Assembly (NCBI RefSeq): GCF_036010505.1
Contig: NZ_CP108569.1
Coordinates: forward strand, 5,137,001 to 5,201,000
Reading direction: 5' to 3'
DNA length: 64,000 nt
Origin: Streptomyces sp. NBC_01197
GTDB lineage: Bacteria > Actinomycetota > Actinomycetes > Streptomycetales > Streptomycetaceae
Below are positions 1 through 7,610 of this stretch, piece by piece. The notes below the pieces were generated by a model, which saw only the letters and a list, made by a program, of their open reading frames with translations, searched no databases and had not been told where the DNA came from. Both the position numbers and the translations under genes were made by a program. Position 1 is the first letter of the stretch, and each line of letters opens with the position of its first letter.

Positions 1-710
1 CCATCGTCGTCGAGGTCGAGAACCTCTCGAAGGCCTTCGGCGACAAGGTCCTCATCGACGACCTGTCGTTCACGCTGCCGCGCAACGGCATCGTCGGTGT
101 CATCGGCCCGAACGGCGCGGGCAAGACCACGCTGTTCAAGATGATCCAGGGCCTGGAGACGCCGGACAACGGCGCCATCAAGGTCGGCGACACGGTCAAG
201 ATCTCCTACGTCGACCAGAGCCGCGCCAACATCGACCCCAAGAAGACGCTCTGGGCGGTTGTGTCGGACGAGCTGGACTACATCAACGTCGGCCAGGTCG
301 AGATGCCTTCGCGGGCGTACGTCTCCGCCTTCGGCTTCAAGGGCCCGGACCAGCAGAAGCCGGCCGGTGTCCTCTCCGGTGGTGAGCGCAACCGCCTCAA
401 CCTGGCGCTGACGCTCAAGGAGGGCGGCAACCTGCTGCTCCTCGACGAGCCCACCAACGACCTGGACGTCGAGACGCTCTCCTCGCTGGAGAACGCGCTG
501 CTCGAATTCCCGGGTGCGGCCGTGGTCATCTCCCACGACCGCTGGTTCCTCGACCGCGTCGCCACGCACATCCTGGCGTACGAGGGCGACTCCCGGTGGT
601 ACTGGTTCGAGGGCAACTTCGAGTCGTACGAGAAGAACAAGATCGAGCGCCTCGGTGCCGACGCGGCCCGTCCGCACCGTGCCACGTACAAGAAGCTGAC
701 GCGAGGCTGA
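1..710 (+). CDS. ettA: EttA, energy-dependent translational throttle ABC-F ATPase (3' part, 5' end off window)
   Basis: This is the C-terminal ABC domain of an ABC-F protein; the reading frame is open from base 3 and the start lies outside the window. Visible motifs are Walker A GPNGAGKTT (bases 108-134), the signature LSGGERNRLNLA, Walker B LLLLDEPTND and the switch histidine in ISHDRWFLDR. The ending FESYEKNKIERLG...YKKLTRG is characteristic of EttA. EttA binds the ribosomal E site and gates entry into elongation according to the ATP/ADP ratio. A thioesterase gene begins 2 bases after the stop, so the two are probably co-transcribed. Family assignment is firm; the specific EttA call rests on the C-terminal tail. 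Confidence 0.93.
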   Translation, partial: IVVEVENLSKAFGDKVLIDDLSFTLPRNGIVGVIGPNGAGKTTLFKMIQGLETPDNGAIKVGDTVKISYVDQSRANIDPKKTLWAVVSDELDYINVGQVEMPSRAYVSAFGFKGPDQQKPAGVLSGGERNRLNLALTLKEGGNLLLLDEPTNDLDVETLSSLENALLEFPGAAVVISHDRWFLDRVATHILAYEGDSRWYWFEGNFESYEKNKIERLGADAARPHRATYKKLTRG

Positions 711-712
711 CC

Positions 713-1135
713 GTGCGGCACATCTACTCCTGCCCCCTGCGCTGGTCGGACATGGACGCCTTCGGGCACGTCAACAACGTCGTCTTCCTGCGGTATCTGG
801 AAGAGGCGCGGATCGACTTCATGTTCCGGCTGGCGCCGGGGGACGGTTCGCCGTCGTTCTCCGGCGGTTCCGTCGTGGCCCGCCACGAGATCGACTACGT
901 GCGCCCGCTCGTGCACCGGCACGCGCCGGTCACCGTCGAGTCCTGGGTGACGAAGATCTCCGCCGCGTCGCTGACCATCGCGTACGAGGTGAAGGACGAG
1001 GACCAGGTGTACGTACGGGCGTCGACGGTCGTCGTCCCGTACAACCTGGAGGCGCAGCGTCCGCGGCGGATAACCGCCGAGGAGAAGTCCTTCCTCCGGG
1101 AGTATCTGGACCAGCCTGGAGTGCTCGCCGCATGA
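713..1135 (+). CDS. Acyl-CoA thioesterase, 4HBT hotdog family
   Basis: A 140-residue single hotdog domain. The N-terminal motif WSDMDAFGHVNN (residues 11-22) is the 4-hydroxybenzoyl-CoA thioesterase signature, with Asp15 as the likely catalytic acid. It is predicted to hydrolyse an acyl-CoA in the cytoplasm; the substrate cannot be read from sequence. The GTG at 713, two bases after the ettA stop, is chosen because homology begins exactly there and the family length is about 140; the open frame extends upstream only as a shadow of ettA. The next gene overlaps by four bases (ATGA), so ettA, this gene and the next look like one operon. Confidence 0.88.
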   Translation: MRHIYSCPLRWSDMDAFGHVNNVVFLRYLEEARIDFMFRLAPGDGSPSFSGGSVVARHEIDYVRPLVHRHAPVTVESWVTKISAASLTIAYEVKDEDQVYVRASTVVVPYNLEAQRPRRITAEEKSFLREYLDQPGVLAA

Positions 1136-1857
1136 CGGGGCTCCCGGCGCGGCTGGCTTTCGCCGACGCCGGGGAGGCGGCCGATCTCGCCGCCTTCCTG
1201 GCCCGGCTGATCCACTACGACCGTGCGGCGGCGGTGCGGCTGCAGGCACGGGCGGACGGCGGTACGGGGCAGAGCCTGGCCGTCTTCGGTCGCCCGCCCT
1301 CGTTCGAGGTGCTGGCCGTGCGGACAGCACGGCTGGCCGCCCCGGCCGAACTGGACTTCACCGTCTCGGCGGGTGAACTGCTGGAATCCATCGACGAACG
1401 GGGCGCCACGGCCACCGTTCCCGCTGCTGTCACCGGCCCGCCCTGGGCCGGTCTGCTGCCGCCCCGCAGCGGCTGGCGGCAACTGCCGGGGCTGCCGTCG
1501 CCCGATGCGCTGCACTCCGCGGTCGCGGCCGTCGTTGCCGAATTCCGGGTACGTACCGAGGAGTTGCCGGCCGACCGGCGCACCCGTGCCGAACTCGACC
1601 GGATCGGGCGGGAGATCTGGTCCCGGCCGGTCGGCGACACCGCCCTCCCGGTCCGCGCGGCACACGCCGCCCAGTCGCTCGGCTTTCTGCGCCCGGTACG
1701 GGTGACTGTCCCCGGCCTCTCCCCCGGCGGGGCCGACCACCCCGGCCCGTACACGCTGCTCTGCGCCGGCTCCTGGCTCCGGCTGCGCACCCCGTATGGG
1801 TCGACCGCCGTCCGTGAGGCATCCGCACTGGGCGGGCTCAGCGTCACTCCCAGGTAG
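1132..1857 (+). CDS. Conserved hypothetical protein, translationally coupled to the thioesterase
   Basis: A 241-residue protein rich in Ala, Leu and Arg, without signal peptide, membrane segment or motif that I recognise. The ATG overlaps the thioesterase stop by four bases, indicating translational coupling. It starts with LPARLAFADAGEAADLAAFLARLIHYDRAA and is mildly acidic through the middle. A candidate hairpin terminator follows about 27 bases after the stop. It is a real gene by codon use and coupling; no function is proposed. Confidence 0.75.
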   Translation: MTGLPARLAFADAGEAADLAAFLARLIHYDRAAAVRLQARADGGTGQSLAVFGRPPSFEVLAVRTARLAAPAELDFTVSAGELLESIDERGATATVPAAVTGPPWAGLLPPRSGWRQLPGLPSPDALHSAVAAVVAEFRVRTEELPADRRTRAELDRIGREIWSRPVGDTALPVRAAHAAQSLGFLRPVRVTVPGLSPGGADHPGPYTLLCAGSWLRLRTPYGSTAVREASALGGLSVTPR

Positions 1858-1883
1858 CCCGGCCGGCCCTGCTGCCAGGGCCC

Positions 1884-1904
1884 GCCCACCCGTGTGAGGT
1901 GGGC
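1884..1904. terminator. Hairpin between converging transcripts
   Basis: A perfect 7-bp stem GCCCACC/GGTGGGC with loop CGTGTGA lies between the stop of the hypothetical gene (+) and the stop of the globin gene (-). It is short but well placed to serve both strands; there is no T tract. Confidence 0.45.
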
Positions 1905-1934
1905 CGCCTTCCTGGGGCGGGTAGGTGGTTCCGG

Positions 1935-2339
1935 TCAGCCGTCGGTGTTGACCATGGAGGCCGCCGCGTAGGTGAGGTACTTCCAGAGCTGCCGCTCGTG
2001 CTCCTCGGCCAGGCCGAGTTCGTCGACGGCCGCCCGCATGTGCTTCAGCCAGGCGTCATGGGCCGCCCGGTCCACCTGGAAAGGGGAGTGCCGCATCCGC
2101 AGCCGGGGGTGACCGCGGTTGTCGCTGTAGGTGCGGGGGCCGCCCCAGTACTGCATCAGGAAGAGGGCGAGCCGCTCCTCGGCAGGGCCGAGGTCCTCCT
2201 CCGGGTACATCGGCCGCAGCAGGGGATCTCCGGCGACGCCCTGGTAGAAGTGGTGGACCAGGCGCCGGAAGGTCTCCTCGCCGCCGACCTGCTCGTAGAA
2301 GGTCTGCTCCTGAAGCGTGCCGCGCGGGATCTCTGTCAC
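1935..2339 (-). CDS. glbO: Group II truncated haemoglobin (GlbO type)
   Basis: A 134-residue 2-on-2 globin. The sequence carries TFYEQVGGEETFRRLVHHFY at the A/B helices, the proximal F-helix region RHSPFQVD with the haem-ligand histidine, and the group II hallmarks YWGGP and a Trp in the G helix (DAWLKHM). Such proteins bind O2 and NO and are linked to respiration and nitrosative stress. GTG 2339 is chosen because the globin fold begins about ten residues later; the much longer open frame upstream is antisense to the methyltransferase gene. It is divergent from that gene across 171 bases. In mycobacteria glbO also lies near pepN and ettA, so the placement is conserved. Confidence 0.9.
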   Translation of the reverse strand: MTEIPRGTLQEQTFYEQVGGEETFRRLVHHFYQGVAGDPLLRPMYPEEDLGPAEERLALFLMQYWGGPRTYSDNRGHPRLRMRHSPFQVDRAAHDAWLKHMRAAVDELGLAEEHERQLWKYLTYAAASMVNTDG

Positions 2340-2510
2340 CCCTCCATGGTCGCAGACGGCACGGCGGAGGTCTGCGGTCCTGAGCCTTCCGTCTTGAGCA
2401 GGGCGCGCTGGGGACTTCTCGCCGGGCTGGGGGTCCTTTCGCGGGGCTGTCCGGCAGCACCTGGCTGTTTCGGGTTCGCCTCGCGGGGCGGGACGCAGCA
2501 GAGTGGAGAT

Positions 2511-3497
2511 ATGGGCGCAGACCAGGCATTGCGGGCGGCGCTGGTGCGGGAGATCGCGGAGAGCGGCGCACTGGCGGATCCGGCCTTGCGGGACGCGTTC
2601 GCCGAGGTGCCGAGGCATCTCTTCGTGCCGTACTACTTCGTGGACGGGGTGGGGCGGCGGGCGCGGTTGTGGGGCGAGGATCCGGACATCGTGCGGCGCA
2701 GGCGCTGGCTGGAGGGTGTCTACACCGACCAGCCGCTGGCCACCCGGATCCGGGACGGCGAGCTGATCTCGTCCAGCAGCCAGCCCTCGCTGATGGCGCG
2801 GATGCTGGACGGGCTGGCGCTGCGGGACGGTGACGCCGTGCTGGAGATCGGGGCGGGCAGCGGGTACAACGCGGCTCTGCTGGCCCACCGGCTGGGCGAC
2901 TCCCGGGTCACGACCGTCGACATCGACCCGGAGATCACCGAATCGGCGCGCAGCCATCTGTCGGCCGCCGGTTACGCCCCCGCCGTCGTCACCGGGGACG
3001 GGGCGCTGGGCTGCCCCGCGCGGGCGCCCTTCGACGCGATCATCGTGACCTGCGCGCTCCCGTCCGTACCGAGGGCCTGGCTCGCGCAGTGCCGGCCAGG
3101 GGCGCGGATCCTCGCCCCGCTCGCGACCGGACTGATCGTGCTGCGGGTGCGGGACGAGCGGCATGCGCAGGGGCGATTCCTGGATACGCCCGCGTACTTC
3201 GTACCGCTGCGCGGAGCGACGGAGGCCGGGCCGGTGCCGCGCAGCGGCGGGCTGCCGCCCAGCGTGCTGAACGACGCGCTCTTCCGCTTCGTGCTCACTC
3301 TGACGAGCGGCAGCCTCGATCCGGTCGAGGCGTACTCCCTCTGGGAGCGCGAGGGGCGTCCGCAGCGGGAGCGGTTCGGGGTGACGGTGAGCGGGGAGCA
3401 CGAGTGGGCCTGGCTGGACGACCCCGAAGGGCCGTACGCGTGGCCGCTCGTCCCCCCGGCTCACCGTCCGGTGACTACTGCCCCCGGTGGATCCTGA
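2511..3497 (+). CDS. PCMT-like (protein-L-isoaspartate O-methyltransferase family) methyltransferase
   Basis: A 328-residue SAM-dependent methyltransferase. SSSQPSLMARML (residues 87-99) corresponds to the ISQP segment of isoaspartate methyltransferases and VLEIGAGSGYNAALLA (110-125) is the glycine-rich SAM motif I; a motif II-like segment FDAIIVTCALPSVPRAWL follows. It is longer than classical PCMT (about 210 residues) and carries an extra C-terminal domain of about 120 residues, so true isoaspartate repair is not assured. ATG 2511 has a GGAG-type ribosome site (GTGGAGAT) just before it; the open frame upstream is a shadow of the globin region. Its last 23 bases overlap the converging FHA gene. 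Confidence 0.82.
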   Translation: MGADQALRAALVREIAESGALADPALRDAFAEVPRHLFVPYYFVDGVGRRARLWGEDPDIVRRRRWLEGVYTDQPLATRIRDGELISSSSQPSLMARMLDGLALRDGDAVLEIGAGSGYNAALLAHRLGDSRVTTVDIDPEITESARSHLSAAGYAPAVVTGDGALGCPARAPFDAIIVTCALPSVPRAWLAQCRPGARILAPLATGLIVLRVRDERHAQGRFLDTPAYFVPLRGATEAGPVPRSGGLPPSVLNDALFRFVLTLTSGSLDPVEAYSLWEREGRPQRERFGVTVSGEHEWAWLDDPEGPYAWPLVPPAHRPVTTAPGGS

Positions 3498-4698
3498 TGG
3501 TCGTCCAGGCACCGACGTGCACCCGGTCGCCCTCCTGGAGCGGGATCGGCACATAGGGCGGGATCGGGTCCTCGCCGCCGTTGACCGTGGTGCCGTTGGT
3601 CGAGTTCTGGTCGACCACCGCCCAGGATCCGTCGGGCTGCTGGACCAGGACCGCGTGCTGGTGCGAGACCCCCGGGTCCTCGGGCGGCACCGACAGGTCG
3701 ATGTCGGGTGACTCGCCCGTGGAGTGCCTGCGGCGGCCGATGGTGATCTGGTTCCCGTCGAGCGGAAGGCGCTGCTCGGGGGAGTAGGCGGGCAGATTGA
3801 GCCCGGTGGCTTCGGGGCCACTGCGCTGCATCATCGCCATGAAGTACTCACGGTCGGGGCCGACCGTGGCCGACCAGCCCGCCGTCGTCGGGGCCTCTCC
3901 GGTCGGCTGACCGGGCTGACCGGGGTGGCTCGGGCGGTCGGGCGGCGGCTGGCCCGGCCCCTGCTGCGGCTGCGGGGACTGGGGCTGGGGCGGCTGGGAC
4001 TGCGGGGGCTGGAACTGCTGCGGCGGCGCCTGCCGGCCCGGCCCCTGTGGCTGGCCCTGCGGGTGTCCGGGGCCCTGCGGCTGTCCCTGACCCGGCCCCT
4101 GCGGCTGGGCGCGGGACGGCGGCGGGAGCAACCAGTCGTCCGCTTCCCGCTGCTCGGCAGGGTGCGGGGGCTGCGGCGCCCTCGGCGGCTGCGCGAACGA
4201 GGGCGGCGGCGGAGCGGACTGCTGCTGATACGGGGGAGGGGGCGGCGGAGGCGGCGGGACCGCCTGGCCGCTCGGGGCGTTCGTCAGCGGCTCGGCGGGA
4301 CGGTTGACCTGCGAGGGCCGCGAGCTCTGGTAGTCGAACGAGTCCGGCGGCCTGGGCGGCTGCTGCTGGGACTGGAAGCCCGGCGGCAGATTCGGGGCCA
4401 CCGGCGTGTACGAGGTGGCGGTGTTGGTGAGGAAGTTCCAGCGGCACTCCTCGCAGAACGGCGCCCCGGCCTCGCGAGGCGTACGGCACTGCGGGCAGAG
4501 CTCTGCCTGGGCGGTGGCATTCGGCGGGTAGCCGTAACCGGCCGCCGGGTTGCGGCCCGGCGGAGGCTGCGGGGGCGCCCCGCCGCCTGCGTACGGCGGG
4601 GGCGGCGGGGGAGGCGGCGGCACGGCGCCCATGCGGTGGCCGCAGACCTCGCACCAGTCGTCGGATCCCGACTGGTGTCCGTTCGGGCAGGTCGGCAT
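3475..4698 (-). CDS. FHA-domain protein with two N-terminal zinc ribbons
   Basis: A 407-residue cytoplasmic phosphothreonine reader. Zinc-ribbon cysteines are at 4, 16 and 19 (CPNGH...CEVC) and 67, 70, 81 and 84 (CPQC...CEEC). A long Pro/Gln-rich linker follows, and the FHA domain occupies about 313-407 with GRRR, SHQHA and NSTNG. FHA domains bind phosphothreonine, here plausibly made by the PknG-like kinase encoded by the same strand cluster (inference). ATG 4698 is chosen because the first zinc-ribbon cysteine lies three residues later; a GAGGGGGAAG ribosome site precedes it. It is the last gene of the cluster, 86 bases after the VWA gene. The linker is very low complexity, which produces long spurious frames on the other strand. 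Confidence 0.87.
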   Translation of the reverse strand: MPTCPNGHQSGSDDWCEVCGHRMGAVPPPPPPPPPYAGGGAPPQPPPGRNPAAGYGYPPNATAQAELCPQCRTPREAGAPFCEECRWNFLTNTATSYTPVAPNLPPGFQSQQQPPRPPDSFDYQSSRPSQVNRPAEPLTNAPSGQAVPPPPPPPPPYQQQSAPPPPSFAQPPRAPQPPHPAEQREADDWLLPPPSRAQPQGPGQGQPQGPGHPQGQPQGPGRQAPPQQFQPPQSQPPQPQSPQPQQGPGQPPPDRPSHPGQPGQPTGEAPTTAGWSATVGPDREYFMAMMQRSGPEATGLNLPAYSPEQRLPLDGNQITIGRRRHSTGESPDIDLSVPPEDPGVSHQHAVLVQQPDGSWAVVDQNSTNGTTVNGGEDPIPPYVPIPLQEGDRVHVGAWTTIRIHRGQ

Positions 4699-4784
4699 GG
4701 AGTCGCTTCCCCCTCTCCTCGTCCGGCCCTGAGGCCGCAAAACGTCACTTCTGCTGCTTGTGGTGCTTTTCTGTTACTTCTTGG

Positions 4785-6158
4785 CTACTTCTTGACGCGA
4801 ACTGTCTTGGTGGAGCGGGTTTCGAGGGTCATCTCGTCCGCCTCCGCCACCTTTGCCTTCAGTCGCACAGTACCGGTCGCTTCGTCGACGACGTCCACCA
4901 CCTTCGCGAGCAGTTTCGCAGTGTCCGCGTTCCCCGAGGCTGCCGCAAGCTGGACCGCGCGGCCGAGCTTCGCTGTCGCTCCGTCCAGATTGCCCGACTT
5001 GCGGGCATCCAGACCTTGTTGGATGGCCTGTGCCAGTTCAGCCTGCCCCGTGTAGTGCGCGACCTGCGGGTTGATCGAGGTCGAGGCGGCCATGTCGTCC
5101 GTCCACACCGCGCGCACCAGGCCCTGCGAAAGCGTCTGCGGCGCACCTCCTGAGGGGTCGGGCAGGACGAGCGAGACCCGGGCGGCGAGCATCTCCTGGC
5201 CGATTCCCGCTTCCGGCACCTGGACGCACACGTGGTAGTCGCGCGACTCGTCCCCCCACGAGCCGGTCGGGTAGTCCCCGGCGCGGGGACCGGCCTCGGT
5301 GCGGCGGTCCGTCAACTGCTCGACGCTCGGCGCCACTTGCTTGACGTACTTGATCTCCACTCCGACGGGCGTCCAGAGTCGCAGCGCGACATCTGCGACC
5401 TCCTTGCCCATCGCGTTCTCCATCATCTGTGTGAAGTCGGCCGAGAGACCTGAGGGGTCGGCCACGATGTCGGCCGTGCCGAGCAACGCCGACGCGATAC
5501 CGGTGACCTCCTTGACCTCCCAGTCCGTACCGACCCCGCGGGCGTCACAGGTGAACCGGCCGGCCGCGGCGTCCAGCGAGGCCCGCAGATCCTCCGGCGC
5601 CTCATGCTCGTTGCGGCCGTCGGTCAGCAGGATGCCGTGCCGGATCGGCGGTACGGCGCCGCCCGCCGAGTCGGGGGTGTTCAGCAGCCGGTCGGCAAGG
5701 CGCAGCCAGGTGCCGATCGCCGTACCCCCGCCGGCGCTCAGCTTGCGCAGGGCCTCCCCGGCCTGGGCGCGGGTGGCCCGGTCGGCGACGGCGAGCCGGC
5801 CGTTGCCCGGATAGATGTCCTTCGCCACATGGGTGCCCGCCACCACTGAGAACGCGGTGCCGTCCCGCAGTGCGCCGATCGCCGCCGCCGTCGCTTCCCG
5901 TGCGTTGCGCATCTTTGTCGGCGGGTAGTCCATCGAACCCGAGCAGTCCACCATGATCACCACAGCGGCGGCCGGTGCCTGCCCTGGCGGCGATGTGGAC
6001 GCGGAACTCGCACCGGTGAGTGCGGAGCCGCTGGTTCCGCCCCCGGTCGAGGTGACCGTGACGATCGCGTTCACCTCGCGCCCGCCCTCCGGGAGGAACT
6101 CGTTCTGGTACACGTCGACGGAGAATTGCGGCACGTTGGATTTGGAGAAGTTGGCCAT
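4785..6158 (-). CDS. VWA-domain protein (TerY-like)
   Basis: A 457-residue von Willebrand factor A protein. The MIDAS motif D-x-S-x-S is at residues 71-75 (DCSGS) and the later metal ligands appear in GGGTAIG and LLTDGRNEHE. No signal peptide is present, so it should be cytoplasmic. The C-terminal 200 residues are a beta-rich then helical region without a family that I recognise. ATG 6158 has a clear ribosome site (GGAGCCCGTCAG then ATG). It sits between the PP2C and FHA genes. Together with the kinase and phosphatase it resembles the VWA/PP2C/kinase triad called TerY-P, in which the VWA protein is thought to scaffold phospho-signalling (known of the family; not shown here). Confidence 0.87.
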   Translation of the reverse strand: MANFSKSNVPQFSVDVYQNEFLPEGGREVNAIVTVTSTGGGTSGSALTGASSASTSPPGQAPAAAVVIMVDCSGSMDYPPTKMRNAREATAAAIGALRDGTAFSVVAGTHVAKDIYPGNGRLAVADRATRAQAGEALRKLSAGGGTAIGTWLRLADRLLNTPDSAGGAVPPIRHGILLTDGRNEHEAPEDLRASLDAAAGRFTCDARGVGTDWEVKEVTGIASALLGTADIVADPSGLSADFTQMMENAMGKEVADVALRLWTPVGVEIKYVKQVAPSVEQLTDRRTEAGPRAGDYPTGSWGDESRDYHVCVQVPEAGIGQEMLAARVSLVLPDPSGGAPQTLSQGLVRAVWTDDMAASTSINPQVAHYTGQAELAQAIQQGLDARKSGNLDGATAKLGRAVQLAAASGNADTAKLLAKVVDVVDEATGTVRLKAKVAEADEMTLETRSTKTVRVKK

Positions 6159-6231
6159 CTGACGGGCTCCTTGACGACAACGCGGCAATTTCAAGAGAGT
6201 TAACGAGACAGAGTGGCCTTCACGCGTTCAG

Positions 6232-6287
6232 CCCTCACGCCCTCACGCCTTCACGCCTTCACGCCTTCACGCCTTCACGCCTTCACG
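6232..6287. repeat. 8-bp tandem repeat, about seven copies, covering the PP2C stop codon
   Basis: Two CCTCACGC units are followed by five CTTCACGC units, the last one incomplete. The array starts between the PP2C and VWA genes and runs over the last codons and TGA of the PP2C gene (complement unit GTGAAGGC). Because every unit contains TGA, any gain or loss of copies still stops translation within 24 bases. Confidence 0.95.
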
Positions 6288-7606
6288 TGGGCGGAGCCTG
6301 CCCTCTGCGGAGGGAGGGGGAACGGCACGACAGCCACTGTTACGTTGTCGTGCCCCCCGCCGTCGAGCGCGTGGCCGACGAGTACCTGCGCGCTGTGCAG
6401 GGCCCGGGTGGCCGCGTCAGGCGGGACGATCCGGGCCATCTGCTCGGCCGACTCCGCGTAGTTCCACAGGCCGTCGGAGCAGACCACGACCACACCCGAC
6501 CGGTCCGGTTTGAACGACGCCGTGTGCGGCTCCAGTTCGTATGCGTCGGCGCCGAGCCAGCCCGTGATGGCGTGGGCCCGTTCGTCCGCGTACGCCTGTG
6601 CCTCGCCCATCAGCCCGTTGGCGACCATCTGCGCCGCCCACGAGTCGTCCTCGGTGAGCCGGGACGGATGGGCGGTGCGGTCGTCCGGCACCCAGTACAC
6701 CCGGCTGTCGCCCACCCAGCCGACGACGAGCAGTGCGCCCACCGTGATGGAGGCGACCAGGGTGCAGGCCGGGGCGTTCTGATGGCGGTGCTGGTCGTGC
6801 TCCATGGCGCCGGCCGGCTCAGTGGCCAGGGCGTTGACCGCCTCCGACGCGGCGATGATCGCCTCGTGCAGGGCCTGCTGGGGATGGGTGCCCGTCGGCA
6901 GGGCGGTCAGCAGCGCCTCGTTGGCCGCCGCTGCCGCAGCGGCTGATGCCTCGTCGGGGCGGGTCGCCGACGACACCCCGTCACAGACGATCGCCACGGT
7001 GGCGGCCGAACCGTCCGGCAGGCCCACCGATGACACCGCGAACGCGTCCTCGTTGCGGTGGTGGCGCAGCCCGCGGTCGCTCACCGCGGCCACCGCATCC
7101 AGCTCCTGTTCCATGTGGTCACGTTCGCGCGGCTGGGCGTGGCCGCAGTTCTCGCAGTAGCCGTCGCCGTCGATGCGGCCTGTGCGGCAGGCGACGCAGA
7201 CCTTTGTGCCGGGTGCCGACATGCCCTGCGCGGCACCTTCCGCCGTGGCGGCCGACACAGCGCCCGCGGCCCGGGGGTCCGGCGCAGGCAGCGCGTACTC
7301 ATCGGGCGCCGGAGGGCCGTCGAACCGTACGCCCGCGGGCAGTTCATTGCCGTCCGACGTGACACCCGGCAGATCGGACCCCGCCTGTACGGGCGCGGGA
7401 CTGCCGGAGCTGTCCTGGTCGGCGGCGGCCGGCCAGGCGGTGTGCGGGACACCCGCCGGGCTCGCGCCGCCGCCGGCGTTCGCCGGGTGGCCGCCCGGCG
7501 GCTCGGGCGCCGCCGACAGGTCGTACCCGCACGCGCCGCAGAACAAGTCGCCGGGCTCCAGCGGCTCCTGGCAGCTGGGGCACGTGGCCAGATTCGTCTG
7601 GGACAT
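6275..7606 (-). CDS. PP2C-type Ser/Thr protein phosphatase with two zinc ribbons
   Basis: A 443-residue cytoplasmic phosphatase. Zinc ribbons are at Cys 9/12/23/26 and Cys 137/140/151/154, separated by a Pro/Gly-rich linker. The catalytic PP2C domain runs from about 168 to 430: RHHRNEDAF (181-189), CDG (208-210), VGDSRVYW (298-305), CSDGLW (376-381) and GGHDNVTV (417-424) supply the expected acidic metal ligands. It should reverse phosphorylation by the adjacent kinase (inference from linkage). ATG 7606 lies 4 bases after the kinase stop, so the two are surely co-expressed. Its 3' end lies inside an 8-bp tandem repeat, and the final residues AHVKA are encoded by the array or its edge. Confidence 0.92.
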   Translation of the reverse strand: MSQTNLATCPSCQEPLEPGDLFCGACGYDLSAAPEPPGGHPANAGGGASPAGVPHTAWPAAADQDSSGSPAPVQAGSDLPGVTSDGNELPAGVRFDGPPAPDEYALPAPDPRAAGAVSAATAEGAAQGMSAPGTKVCVACRTGRIDGDGYCENCGHAQPRERDHMEQELDAVAAVSDRGLRHHRNEDAFAVSSVGLPDGSAATVAIVCDGVSSATRPDEASAAAAAAANEALLTALPTGTHPQQALHEAIIAASEAVNALATEPAGAMEHDQHRHQNAPACTLVASITVGALLVVGWVGDSRVYWVPDDRTAHPSRLTEDDSWAAQMVANGLMGEAQAYADERAHAITGWLGADAYELEPHTASFKPDRSGVVVVCSDGLWNYAESAEQMARIVPPDAATRALHSAQVLVGHALDGGGHDNVTVAVVPFPLPPQRAGSAHVKA

Positions 7607-7610
7607 CAAT

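Noticed and set aside
3724..5055. Long + strand open frame (443 codons) opposite the FHA gene
   Set aside because: Arg/Gly/Leu-rich low-complexity translation, no motif, and it mirrors the Pro/Gln-rich linker of the real minus-strand FHA gene.
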